Shown here piece by piece: positions 17,856 through 27,296 of a DNA stretch of 64,000 bases. The notes under the pieces were generated by a model. The model worked only from the letters and a program-made list of their open reading frames with translations. It did not search any database and was not told the DNA's origin. Origin of the DNA: Shewanella sp. VB17 (lineage in GTDB: Bacteria; Pseudomonadota; Gammaproteobacteria; Enterobacterales; Shewanellaceae); the NCBI RefSeq assembly GCF_013248905.1, contig NZ_JABRVS010000001.1, positions 4,526,001-4,590,000 of the forward strand. Direction: 5' to 3'. Each line of letters opens with the position of its first letter. The stretch's first letter is position 1. The position numbers and the translations under genes were made by a program.

Positions 17856-20066
17856 TTATTTGAATATTTCAGAAAATATTCTTGCAAAATCATAATCTTG
17901 CAATTGATCATCACCATCACCTTGAGCAAGTCCAGAATGATTAGGTGACACTTGTCCAGCCTCTCCAGGTACATCACGCGCGACAGACCAGTTAGAGATA
18001 AAACCTAAACCTTTCTCCTTAAAGAATTCTGCTGTGACTTTACCGTCATTTTTATAAAAAACTTCAGGCTCGACATCATTAACACCAATCATTGGTGTCG
18101 TGCCTAGCATAGCCCAAATAGCTGCATCCGATTTATCCACACCTGCAGATTGATAAATTTCAGAGAGTTGGCTATGCACATTGGTTACAGCATCAATACC
18201 ACACTGAGCTTGAATTCCATCTAGAGGTTTATTTTCTGAATGAGGGCAAACTTCTTCCCCGCCATAATCCATTGTCATTAAATTCACCAAGTCAAGTTTA
18301 ACACCTCTGGTGACTGCATCATTGATCACATAGTAACCATCTGAAGTTAAGCCACTAGGTAGTACAGGTAAGGTAAATGCTGTTTTTATATTCTTACCTT
18401 CACCACTCCATTTTGCTTGTAATTTAACCAAAGCTGCATTTCGGCGCTCTACACCTTGCATTTCCGATTCTTCATCGGCTGCGATCGAACTACGGCTTGC
18501 TTCATTTGGATACATTTCTGCTGGAATTTTAATCCATGGCAACCCCGCGGTAAACGGTGTTAGCATGAAATTATCAGCTGGAGCAGCTGCAGTCCAATAA
18601 TTTGCGGCATAATAGACTTTCTCACCATTTTCAACAGTATAAACAAAATCTTGGGAGTCATAATGATCCGTTGCATCACTCCATAAAGCAGCTTGGGTTA
18701 GATCTAATGAATAAACCCAACTAGGTAAACCTGCTGTAGCTCCACCTGTATTTCCACCACCTGTATTTCCACCATTACCACCGACATGATCAGCAATTGC
18801 TCCGCCTTCTATGTCAAAATCAATAATTTTCAAATTTAAATTATTGACCGTTTCATCTAGAAGTGAACTCAATTCATCAACAGTACAAACAGCTGCTAAA
18901 GGTGTCCCTGATGCCCCACCAAATGACAGCATAACATCCCCTCCATTATCTCTAATCTGCTTAATTGTAGGATAGAGATCTCCAGGTCCTCTTGCTAAAT
19001 CATAATCAGAATAATCCCCCCATGCTGCGATACACCCACCTAAAGAAGAACGCGTATCAGCGACGACAAAAGCTAAAGTAAAGTAATTAACACCGACATC
19101 ATGAAGAGTGCCAGCTAGAGGAGGCAAAAACTGAGCTGTTGCATCAACATAAGGGGCATACACTTGAGCAGGCCAATCTTGCTTAGGGGTGCCAACAACA
19201 TTTTTTGTATCAGCCTCTTCCCAATACAGGTGGTGCTTCCAAGGTTTAAGCTCTGCATTTAGCGGGCTTACATTCTCAACTTCAGATTGAGAGTAATATG
19301 ACTTCCCATTTAAGGTTACATAGCTGTATTCAAGATAACGCACGCTCGAGTCATAAACACTAAATTGAGGAGTTGGTGATAATTCTGTCGCTTCCCATGT
19401 CGTCCCCTCAGCTGGAGTGACAGAAGCTTCAACCCAGTTGGCCGCTCGCCAAATAATATTATCGTGTAATACCATTTCACCTTTTTGGAATCCGGTATCG
19501 ATGTGCGACTGTTGCACACTCTCCCATGTTGGGGTTTCTTGGTATTCTTTCCAAGGTGCTATACCCGGTGCATAAGTAAATGGCTTAATCGCCTCCACAG
19601 CTTCAAATGGACCAGTATCAGGGTGAATAACAAGATCACCAACAGCATATTCACCACTAGCAGAAAATTCAGCTAAATCATAAGGATTATTTAGATCACC
19701 TCCTTCACTCCCCCCACCAGAATTACCGCCATTACTTTGGCTACAAACATCAGTCACACCTTCAAGTTCGCTAGCAGTTGCATCACGTAATGCAACCCAA
19801 ACCTCACCTGCTATCGCTGCTGTGGCTTCCGTACCTGGGCATAATCCTGCCGCTGCATCCCAAGCTTCTGTCCATATTTTCCCATTAAATATAACTTGAT
19901 GGGTTTTGCCACCTTCAGCCCAATTAGGTTTGTAATCTGCAAATGTTTCATCATAAACTTCGACATCGTAGTAATTATCAGCATGTGCAGGCATCGTTAG
20001 CCCCATAAATGCCGACACAACAAACATCATTTTCGTTATTTTATTTATTTTAAATTTATTCATCAT
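17856..20066 (-). CDS. Secreted GH18 chitinase with multiple binding modules
   Basis: A protein of about 736 residues. It has a signal peptide (FVVSAFMGLTMPAHA), then carbohydrate-binding-like repeats of the CBM5/12 style (about residues 40-110, 125-180, 182-230, 235-285), with a Gly/Ser linker near 112-125. A GH18 barrel follows, with FTLAFVVAD, the chitinase block MLSFGGASG (about 379-387), the catalytic motif IIDFDIEGG (acid near E421), LMTMDYGG (about 597-604) and ISNWSVARD (about 691-699). A Gly/Asn/Thr-rich linker and a further module (about 428-525) are inserted right after the catalytic strand. A NagR-like palindrome lies about 45 bases upstream of the start. The start was taken at the first ATG after the AAGG ribosome site; the frame itself opens one codon earlier at a TTG. 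Confidence 0.9.
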   Translation of the reverse strand: MMNKFKINKITKMMFVVSAFMGLTMPAHADNYYDVEVYDETFADYKPNWAEGGKTHQVIFNGKIWTEAWDAAAGLCPGTEATAAIAGEVWVALRDATASELEGVTDVCSQSNGGNSGGGSEGGDLNNPYDLAEFSASGEYAVGDLVIHPDTGPFEAVEAIKPFTYAPGIAPWKEYQETPTWESVQQSHIDTGFQKGEMVLHDNIIWRAANWVEASVTPAEGTTWEATELSPTPQFSVYDSSVRYLEYSYVTLNGKSYYSQSEVENVSPLNAELKPWKHHLYWEEADTKNVVGTPKQDWPAQVYAPYVDATAQFLPPLAGTLHDVGVNYFTLAFVVADTRSSLGGCIAAWGDYSDYDLARGPGDLYPTIKQIRDNGGDVMLSFGGASGTPLAAVCTVDELSSLLDETVNNLNLKIIDFDIEGGAIADHVGGNGGNTGGGNTGGATAGLPSWVYSLDLTQAALWSDATDHYDSQDFVYTVENGEKVYYAANYWTAAAPADNFMLTPFTAGLPWIKIPAEMYPNEASRSSIAADEESEMQGVERRNAALVKLQAKWSGEGKNIKTAFTLPVLPSGLTSDGYYVINDAVTRGVKLDLVNLMTMDYGGEEVCPHSENKPLDGIQAQCGIDAVTNVHSQLSEIYQSAGVDKSDAAIWAMLGTTPMIGVNDVEPEVFYKNDGKVTAEFFKEKGLGFISNWSVARDVPGEAGQVSPNHSGLAQGDGDDQLQDYDFARIFSEIFK

Positions 20067-20110
20067 CAAACCTTATTTTTTATAAAGCAAAAAATATTCA
20101 TTCACATCCA

Positions 20111-20128
20111 AATGACAGCGCTGTCACC
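20111..20128. promoter_or_regulatory. NagR-like operator upstream of the chitinase
   Basis: AATGACAGCGCTGTCACC contains the perfect 14-base palindrome TGACAGCGCTGTCA (20113-20126). The same core with one changed base lies upstream of nagB at 40869-40882. From memory, the LacI-family regulator NagR of Shewanella binds a palindrome of this form near chitin and GlcNAc genes. Assignment to NagR is an inference. Confidence 0.65.
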
Positions 20129-20603
20129 TCAATTGCAATATATTGATTATATTTTATAAAATCAAAGACTAAAATGTATCAACATGCACCTGTAACAGAT
20201 AATTAACTAGCAATGAAGAAACAATTAACCATTTAAATTCAATAGCTTGATCAACACCTGAATCATTGATTTTTCAATATGATTTAGCACTACAAAATAC
20301 ATCAAGATCAACTCAAAAACTAGCTGTAGCAAGACTTCCCAGTAGGAAAAACGAGACGGTAAAATAAAGAATTCATTATAATATTTAAATTTAAATTTAA
20401 TAACCTAAAAGTATTACACAAGGCATTAAAGGCATACACAAAAAAAACAAAAGCACACCATTATTTACACGTTAAGCATAAAAAAGTAAAAGTCCCAATG
20501 AATACATCAACAATTATCCACTATTAAAAAAAGCCTATTTAAGGCATAATATCGCGCAGAAAATGGCCTGTAATGGCTTGCCGTAAACCCATAGGAATTA
20601 TAG
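20129..20603. other. A+T-rich intergenic region before pyrC
   Basis: No ORF with a credible ribosome site is seen. The region contains an A+T repeat (TTTAAATTTAAATTTAA near 20385-20400) and a short hairpin GCCT/AGGC near 20531-20543 that could end the leader or belong to the pyrC promoter region. Promoters for the chitinase (minus) and pyrC (plus) must lie here, but I could not fix them. Confidence 0.4.
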
Positions 20604-21644
20604 ATGACGCAGATCACCCTACTTACTCCCGATGATTGGCACCTTCACTTCCGTGATGGTGATATGTTACAAGAAACAGTCCCTGCAACCGCCCGACTTT
20701 TTCAGCGCGCCATTGTGATGCCAAACCTGCTTCCCCCTGTGACCGATGCAAAACTGGCAATGGCTTATCGCGAGCGTATCTTAGCTGCACGTCCACAAGG
20801 CTCAAACTTCGAACCTTTAATGACAATATTCCTCACCAATGACACCAGTAAACAAGATATCATTGAAGCAAAAAAAGCGGGTGTGGTTGCCGCTAAACTC
20901 TACCCAGCAGGTGCCACTACCAACTCTGATGCAGCCGTTAAAGCCCTAGATGCGCTTTTCCCTGTATTTGACACCATGGCTGAGCTTGGTATGTTATTAC
21001 TGGTACACGGAGAAGTCACCGAATCCCATATTGATATTTTCGACCGTGAAGCCCTGTTTATCGAACGCCATTTGTCACATATCGTCGATGCATTTCCCAG
21101 CCTTAAAATTGTGTTTGAGCATATCACGACTAAAGATGCGGCTGATTTTGTCATGTCAGCCCCCAATAATCTTGCTGCCACCATCACACCGCAACATCTA
21201 TTACTGAATCGTAATGACATGTTAGTCGGTGGGATCCGCCCACATAATTTTTGTTTACCTGTCCTAAAACGCAGCACTCATCAAGATGCACTCAGAGCTG
21301 CAGTGGCAACCGGATCCAATAAATTTTTCTTAGGTACCGACTCTGCACCACATGAAAAACACCGCAAAGAGTCAGCCTGTGGTTGTGCTGGTTGTTACAG
21401 TGCTTGGAGTGCACTTGAATTATATGCACAAGTATTTGATGATTTAGGTGTCATTGAAAAACTTGAAGGTTTTGCCAGTACTCACGGTCCAGATTTTTAT
21501 GGTCTACCGAGAAATACCAGTACGATAACTCTGGTAAAAGAAACCTGGACAGTACCAAGCCAGATAATCTTACCAAATGGCAACCCAATCGTGCCATTTT
21601 TCGCTGATGAAGAAGTCAATTGGAAAGTAAAGTCAAACGACTAA
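20604..21644 (+). CDS. pyrC: Dihydroorotase
   Basis: A 346-residue zinc amidohydrolase that closes carbamoyl-aspartate to dihydroorotate in pyrimidine synthesis. The metal ligands are H13 and H15 (DDWHLHFRDG), the carboxylated lysine K98 (VVAAKLYPAG), histidines in LLLVHGEVT and VFEHITT, and the aspartate in FLGTDSAPH. Length equals the class II (E. coli-type) enzyme (348). An AGGAA ribosome site precedes the ATG. The hairpin at 21658-21690 follows the stop. It stands alone, without other pyr genes. Confidence 0.95.
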   Translation: MTQITLLTPDDWHLHFRDGDMLQETVPATARLFQRAIVMPNLLPPVTDAKLAMAYRERILAARPQGSNFEPLMTIFLTNDTSKQDIIEAKKAGVVAAKLYPAGATTNSDAAVKALDALFPVFDTMAELGMLLLVHGEVTESHIDIFDREALFIERHLSHIVDAFPSLKIVFEHITTKDAADFVMSAPNNLAATITPQHLLLNRNDMLVGGIRPHNFCLPVLKRSTHQDALRAAVATGSNKFFLGTDSAPHEKHRKESACGCAGCYSAWSALELYAQVFDDLGVIEKLEGFASTHGPDFYGLPRNTSTITLVKETWTVPSQIILPNGNPIVPFFADEEVNWKVKSND

Positions 21645-21657
21645 TCGCTTAACCATA

Positions 21658-21690
21658 GATGGATAGCCTGCTCTTGTTAGGCTATTCATC
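21658..21690 (+). terminator. Hairpin downstream of pyrC
   Basis: GATGGATAGCCT and AGGCTATTCATC form a 12-bp stem with one G-U pair and a 9-base loop, 14 bases past the pyrC stop. There is no clear T tract, so termination is probable but not certain. Confidence 0.5.
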
Positions 21691-21923
21691 ATGCCGTAAA
21701 AACACCAATGTTTAATTAAACAAGATTCCCAATGGCCCGACAAACCAAATTATTTCCGTACTGCTAACATGTATACCCAAGTGACTTTAAAATGCGGATT
21801 CACTCAATTTAGACGCCATTGAATAATCTAGGCTGAGCAGGTAAAATCGCCCGATCTAGCAGTTCAAATTTGACCAACCAGACTTTACCGCCAAGCGTGC
21901 TTAGCGCAGTTAAGGCTAACACT

Positions 21924-23618
21924 ATGGATAATTTTATGCATTCACCTGAACATTGCTTTACCGCTTTTACAGCCTCTGTCCAACATTTATCCTTACCCGA
22001 GCGCTTTACCTTCCCTTTCTATTATGAGCCCCACCCTCTGTGTTTAGTTGCAGTCAAAGAGCTTCAAACACACCTAGAAACCCAAAAAGAATGGCAACAT
22101 AACTTTGGTCATACAGGTGATGAAGTGGCTGCTATAGGTAAAATGTTTGGTGTATTAATCGTACAAAACATTCAAGGTGAAATTGGGTATTTGTCTGCAT
22201 TTTCAGGAAAACTTGCCGATAACAATTTACTGCCACATTTCGTCCCTCCCGTATTTGATATGCTCGCTGAAGATAGTTTTTTCCTCGCTGAGCAAGTCAA
22301 TATTAACCAGCTAAATGAACTGATTAATACACTAGAATTAAACCCAGACATAACAAAAAAAAGAGCAGACTTATCTGCCGAAACTCACAACGGTCACTTA
22401 CAAATTGAGGCTCAAAGACAAACGATTATCGCAGGACGAAAAACGCGGAAGGCACTCAGGGAAACAGCAAAAACAACACTGAGTCACGCTGATTTTTTAG
22501 CACTAGAGTCAACACTTGCCAAAGAAAGTGTGCGTGATAAAAATCAGTTAAAAGCACTTAACCTGTATTGGAATAACAGGATACATATTGCAAAGCAGCA
22601 ATTGCATCTGTTAATCGATAACATTGAGCAAGTTAAAAAAAGGCGTAAAAATGCCTCCGCCAAGCTACAGAAAAAGCTATTTGAGCATTATCAGTTCTTA
22701 AATATCAGAGGTGAGCGCAGAGACTTAGGCAGTATTTTTCAAGACACTGTACACCAAACACCGCCCGCAGGCTCTGGTGAGTGCGCCGCCCCAAAACTGT
22801 TACATTACGCCTTCAAATGGGGCATGAAACCACTGGCTTTAACTGAGTTTTGGTGGGGAATTGCTCCAAAATCTGAAATCCGCCAGCATAAGAATTTTTA
22901 TGCTGCTTGTCAGGGAAAATGCAAACCCATTTTGAGTCATATGCTTGATGGCATGACACTGGATGAAAACCCATTACTTGCCAATCCTGCAATAAGTAAA
23001 ACCATCGACATCATCTACCAAGATAATGAAATGGCCGTCATCAATAAACCCGCTGAATTTCTCTCTGTTCCGGGAAAAAACATTCAGGATTCTGTGTATC
23101 TGCGCATGAAGCAACGCTTTCCAGAAGCCAGCGGGCCACTCATCGTTCATCGACTCGACATGTCTACCTCAGGCTTAATGGTGATAGCCTTAACTAAAGA
23201 AGCAAATAAAAGCTTACAGGCACAATTTATTGCCCGAACAGTCCATAAACGTTATGTCGCCCTGTTAACAGGGCGACTTGAACAAGATGAGGGCATAGTC
23301 AGCTTACCTATGCGCGGTAACTTTCATGATAGACCAAGACAACTTGTCTGCCTTGAACACGGTAAACCTGCCGAAACCAAATGGCAGGTAATCGCCCGAG
23401 AAAATGGCCAAACTAAGGTCTATTTATATCCAAAAACAGGAAGAACTCACCAACTTAGGGTCCATAGCGCTCATACCCAAGGGCTCAATATGCCCATCGT
23501 TGGCGACGATCTTTATGGTAAAAAAGCCGACAGATTGCACTTACATGCGGAACTTTTAGAACTCAATCACCCAAGAACTAAAGCACGCATGAGTTTCCGC
23601 GTCAGCGCTGAGTTTTAA
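21924..23618 (+). CDS. RluA-family pseudouridine synthase with long N-terminal extension
   Basis: A protein of about 564 residues. The C-terminal third is an RluA-type pseudouridine synthase, with VHRLDMSTSGLMV (catalytic Asp), the opening block DNEMAVINKPAEFLSVPG and the closing block LYPKTGRTHQLRVHSAH. The first 370 residues include a conserved globular part (PERFTFPFYYEPHPLC...GEIGYLSAFSGKL) and a basic, coiled-coil middle. This long form resembles proteins I recall from Shewanella and Vibrio. The target RNA is not known. The frame begins at a TTG (21870), but the ATG at 21924 has an AAGG site 8 bases upstream and was chosen. It is distinct from the short RluA at 59509. Confidence 0.85.
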   Translation: MDNFMHSPEHCFTAFTASVQHLSLPERFTFPFYYEPHPLCLVAVKELQTHLETQKEWQHNFGHTGDEVAAIGKMFGVLIVQNIQGEIGYLSAFSGKLADNNLLPHFVPPVFDMLAEDSFFLAEQVNINQLNELINTLELNPDITKKRADLSAETHNGHLQIEAQRQTIIAGRKTRKALRETAKTTLSHADFLALESTLAKESVRDKNQLKALNLYWNNRIHIAKQQLHLLIDNIEQVKKRRKNASAKLQKKLFEHYQFLNIRGERRDLGSIFQDTVHQTPPAGSGECAAPKLLHYAFKWGMKPLALTEFWWGIAPKSEIRQHKNFYAACQGKCKPILSHMLDGMTLDENPLLANPAISKTIDIIYQDNEMAVINKPAEFLSVPGKNIQDSVYLRMKQRFPEASGPLIVHRLDMSTSGLMVIALTKEANKSLQAQFIARTVHKRYVALLTGRLEQDEGIVSLPMRGNFHDRPRQLVCLEHGKPAETKWQVIARENGQTKVYLYPKTGRTHQLRVHSAHTQGLNMPIVGDDLYGKKADRLHLHAELLELNHPRTKARMSFRVSAEF

Positions 23619-23739
23619 TCAACCTAAATTGCATATCCTGAGTTTAGGTTAGTCAATAAAAAACCAAAAACTCATCGATAAACTGTTAAAAAAAACAATC
23701 TGTTATTCTGATTACACCCAAGTTTGAGTAGAGCGATAT

Positions 23740-26583
23740 TCAAGCTTGCGCAGAGCTCACCTCATCAACAAGGTAGAGAATGGATTGGTAGGGAATACCA
23801 CTGTGATGCGATAAGCCTATCTCACAGGTTTGGCTATTACTAAACCCCCGCTTACAATTGGCAGGTACTTGATCCCTCAACGGCTTAAGTGCTGCCGTGT
23901 TAAGTTCAGGGGTGGTAAACCCTTTATCTCCCGCCCAGCCACAACATTGAATATGTTCAGGAACAATGACATTTGAGGTACAGATTTTAGCCAAATCCAG
24001 CATCGCATTTTCTAACCCCATTCGACGTGAGCTACAGGTAATATGTAAAATAACCGTCTCATCTGTCGAGCAAATATTCAGTTTTTTAAGCAAATATTTA
24101 TTCACAAACCCAACAGGCTCTAATACTTCTATTGATTGAGTAAACTGTTCGATACTCCTTTTAGCACAAGGACTCGTATCCATTAACACTGGCCATTTTC
24201 CTTGCTCACTCGCTTGCCATAATAAGGATTCTAATTGCTTCGATTTCTGCTCAGCGATGACTAACATTCCTTTACTGTCATAGGGCATGCCACAACATTG
24301 CTCATTTAACCCTTGAGGAATGATCATTTCGACCCCCGCTTTTTCCAGTAACGATTGGGTCACTTGTGTCAAAGAACGTGCATCACTGCTGCCCATCGGC
24401 GGTCCCATCGTGCGACTCGCACACGAGGCCATATAGACCACTTTTAGCTGATTGTGTTCATGATGAGTATGAGATCTGTGCGCAATAGCCAATGACGCTA
24501 GATGATGTTGATTCGCTCTTGGATATTCAGGCATCCAAACTGGTGTAACACCTTTAGTGATGTGGTGTAACCCATTCACCAGTTTTCCCACAGCGCCATC
24601 ACCCAATAATTTCTTTGCTAGCTCATTGCCTTTTAAGCCTAATTTCACCACCTTAGTTGTATGTTCGAAATGATCTGCTGTCCAACGGGCAATAGGGGTA
24701 AATCGCTGATATTTAACTCTGCGTAGCTTTTTGACTAAATCCCCTGTATTAATCCCCACCGGACAACGATCGGCACATAGCCCCGTCGCCGCACACGTAT
24801 CTAGCCCTTGATATTCAAAAACGTGTTCTAATTCTTTCACCCCTTGAGTCTCTCCAGCAGCCTCTCGGCGCTGTAACTCACGATAAAGCACGATGCGCTG
24901 ACGAGGCGACAGGCTCAATGTGCGAGAGGGACAGGCTGGCTCACAAAAGCCACATTCGATACATTTGTCCACCAGCGCATCTGCTTTTGGCAGCAACTTA
25001 AGGTTCTTAATATGACATTGTTTGTCATCATTAATGATAACGCCTGGATTAAGCACGCCTTTAGGGTCAAATAGGCGCTTAATCTCTAGCATTAAACGGT
25101 AACCATCTTTGCCCCATTCAAGCTCCACATAGGGAGCGACATTACGTCCGGTACCGTGCTCGGCTTTCATTGACCCTTGATATTTAACCGCGACTAATTC
25201 AGCCACTGCATCCATAAAGTCACCGTAGCGCTTGACCTCTGCCGTGGTGTCAAAACCTTGTGTAAAAACGAAATGAAGGTTTCCTTCTAATGCATGACCA
25301 AAAATAATTGCCTCATGATAATGAAACTGAATAAATAATTGTTGTAAATCACGTACACCTGCTGCGAGATGCTCTACAGGAAAAACCACATCTTCAATGA
25401 TCACTGTGGTGCCGACTTCACGCACGGCCCCCACCGCAGGAAACATTCCTTTTCGCATTGCCCAAAGTGTCGTAACAGTGTCAGTTTGAGAAGTAAACTC
25501 GATAGATTCAATCACTGAAAAATGTGTCAAAGTTGCCTTAACTTGATCACATTGTGCCAGTAATTGAACCTCATTATTCGCCCGTGACTCAATCAATAAT
25601 GCGCAAGCTTCTACGTTCAATCTCTTAATAAAAGCTGGCATACCCGCTTTGTCGGCAATGGATGCCATCGCACGGCCATCCATCATCTCCACAGCTGCAA
25701 CCGGATCTGATGCTAAAGCCGTCACCGCTCTGCTTGCTTCCTCGATATTGTTAAATACAATAAGCGTCGATGCCTTATGAGCATGCTCTATCACTGTGTT
25801 GTAGGTGATCTCGGCAATAAACCCAAGCGTTCCCTCTGAGCCAATCATCAAATGTTTAAGGACATCGATGGGATCGCAATAATCCACCAGTGCATTCAAG
25901 GCGTAGCCTGTGGTATTTTTTAATCGATATTTATGACGGATCCTAGCTTGTAAAACAGGGTTATCTTTTACCTTTTGACACAGTATGTTAATCCCATCAA
26001 TCAGTTTTTTTTGTTTGATGTTAAATGCATTTACACTTATCTCGTCAGCAGTGTTAAGCACAGTCCCGTCAGCAAGAACTAACGTCATGTTATCCAATGT
26101 TCGGTAAGTATTTTGCGCCGTACCACAACACATACCACTCGAATTATTAGCAGCGATACCGCCAATCTTACAAGTATTAATCGATGCAGGATCCGGCCCA
26201 ATTTTTCGACCAAATCTTGCTAGGTATTTATTCGCATCGCTTCCTATGACACCAGGTTGCAAGGTTATTTTATGACCGTTATCTAAGATCTGATGCCCGC
26301 GCCAATCATCAGTCAAGGTGATCAGCACAGAATCTGACACCGCTTGGCCCGATAGACTGGTCCCCGCAGCGCGAAAAGTATAAGGAATATGGTATTGACC
26401 ACAGGTTTTAATCGTATAAATCACTTCATCGAGCGTTTTGAGACGCACCACTATTTGGGGCGTTAAACGATAGAAACTCGCATCGGTTCCATAAGCTAAC
26501 CTTTTCGCTTCTTCAGTCACAATTCGCTCTGGCGTAATACGTTCAGCCAGAATATTGGCCAACTCTTGATAGGTCACTTGCAT
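23740..26583 (-). CDS. dld-II: FAD/Fe-S D-lactate dehydrogenase (Dld-II type)
   Basis: A 947-residue two-part oxidoreductase. The N-terminal half is a FAD-binding type 4 domain (PYTFRAAGTSLSGQAVSDSVL; KIGGIAANNSSGMCCG) plus a FAD-linked oxidase C-terminal domain (HALEGNLHFVF; KAEHGTGRNVAPYVE). The C-terminal half has two [4Fe-4S] motifs (CIECGFCEPACP and CAATGLCADRCP) and two CCG repeats (EQCCGMPYDSKG and QCCGWAGDKGF). This matches the quinone-linked D-lactate dehydrogenase Dld-II described in S. oneidensis. Its ATG overlaps the lldG stop by one base, so it is the last gene of the lactate operon. From memory, in S. oneidensis Dld-II is placed next to the permease rather than at the end. Confidence 0.9.
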   Translation of the reverse strand: MQVTYQELANILAERITPERIVTEEAKRLAYGTDASFYRLTPQIVVRLKTLDEVIYTIKTCGQYHIPYTFRAAGTSLSGQAVSDSVLITLTDDWRGHQILDNGHKITLQPGVIGSDANKYLARFGRKIGPDPASINTCKIGGIAANNSSGMCCGTAQNTYRTLDNMTLVLADGTVLNTADEISVNAFNIKQKKLIDGINILCQKVKDNPVLQARIRHKYRLKNTTGYALNALVDYCDPIDVLKHLMIGSEGTLGFIAEITYNTVIEHAHKASTLIVFNNIEEASRAVTALASDPVAAVEMMDGRAMASIADKAGMPAFIKRLNVEACALLIESRANNEVQLLAQCDQVKATLTHFSVIESIEFTSQTDTVTTLWAMRKGMFPAVGAVREVGTTVIIEDVVFPVEHLAAGVRDLQQLFIQFHYHEAIIFGHALEGNLHFVFTQGFDTTAEVKRYGDFMDAVAELVAVKYQGSMKAEHGTGRNVAPYVELEWGKDGYRLMLEIKRLFDPKGVLNPGVIINDDKQCHIKNLKLLPKADALVDKCIECGFCEPACPSRTLSLSPRQRIVLYRELQRREAAGETQGVKELEHVFEYQGLDTCAATGLCADRCPVGINTGDLVKKLRRVKYQRFTPIARWTADHFEHTTKVVKLGLKGNELAKKLLGDGAVGKLVNGLHHITKGVTPVWMPEYPRANQHHLASLAIAHRSHTHHEHNQLKVVYMASCASRTMGPPMGSSDARSLTQVTQSLLEKAGVEMIIPQGLNEQCCGMPYDSKGMLVIAEQKSKQLESLLWQASEQGKWPVLMDTSPCAKRSIEQFTQSIEVLEPVGFVNKYLLKKLNICSTDETVILHITCSSRRMGLENAMLDLAKICTSNVIVPEHIQCCGWAGDKGFTTPELNTAALKPLRDQVPANCKRGFSNSQTCEIGLSHHSGIPYQSILYLVDEVSSAQA

Positions 26584-27296
26584 TACATATCCTCAATTAA
26601 AATAACAACCAACTGACGTGGACCATGAGCCCCATAAGCTAACGTCTGTTGAATATCGGCCGTTTTTGAAGGGCCAGATATTAAGACTATATTGGTCGGC
26701 ATTTGCTGCTGCCAGGCCTTTTCTGCCATCAACTCAGCGAAGTTACTGACGATAGCAGAACGTTTGATTAACGCGATATGACAAGGTGGAATAAGTGATA
26801 GAGTTCTGGGCTCTGCCCTGTCAGGCCAGAGCACTAAGGTTCCCGTATCAGCGATGCCTGCAAGGCTATGAGTTATTCCAGCATCGATATCATTGAACAA
26901 GGTTGATTTTATCTCATCAACATCGGTATCAAACACGAGTACATTGATATCACGCGTACCTTCGAGTATTTGGGGATAAAATTCCCCCTTGCGGCAAGCA
27001 TAAGAGACGTTATCACAAGCAGTATGATCACAAGCACTGCCTAATATGACGTGCTTACACTGCTGGTTAATAAGCACTTTTTCTATCGTGTCTGCTATCG
27101 CTAATGAGCTGATGCAGATAACTTCAGCATGATTTGCCGATAAACCTGCCATAAATCGTTGCTGTTGCAATTGCTTATCATTGTCTTGCCACACGGGATA
27201 ACGCAGATTTTCTTTTGCCATCGCTTGAGGCTTGGCATCGCGAAGTCGAGATAACATTGCACTTTTAGCTAATATACTCGGGTCCGTTGCACTCAT
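26583..27296 (-). CDS. lldG: LldG/LutC-family subunit of L-lactate dehydrogenase complex
   Basis: A 237-residue LUD-domain protein (LutC/YkgG family), the small subunit of the LldEFG iron-sulfur L-lactate dehydrogenase. The block SLAGIADTGTLVLWPDRAEPRTLSLIPPCHIAL is the typical LUD core. It starts four bases inside the lldF end (ATGA overlap) and ends overlapping dld-II by one base, which indicates tight translational coupling. Confidence 0.88.
   Translation of the reverse strand: MSATDPSILAKSAMLSRLRDAKPQAMAKENLRYPVWQDNDKQLQQQRFMAGLSANHAEVICISSLAIADTIEKVLINQQCKHVILGSACDHTACDNVSYACRKGEFYPQILEGTRDINVLVFDTDVDEIKSTLFNDIDAGITHSLAGIADTGTLVLWPDRAEPRTLSLIPPCHIALIKRSAIVSNFAELMAEKAWQQQMPTNIVLISGPSKTADIQQTLAYGAHGPRQLVVILIEDM

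Noticed and set aside
23621..23650. Inverted repeat AACCTAAA/TTTAGGTT between the long RluA-type gene and dld-II as a terminator
   Set aside because: Only eight pairs, all weak, with a 14-base loop and no T tract on either strand; may be chance.
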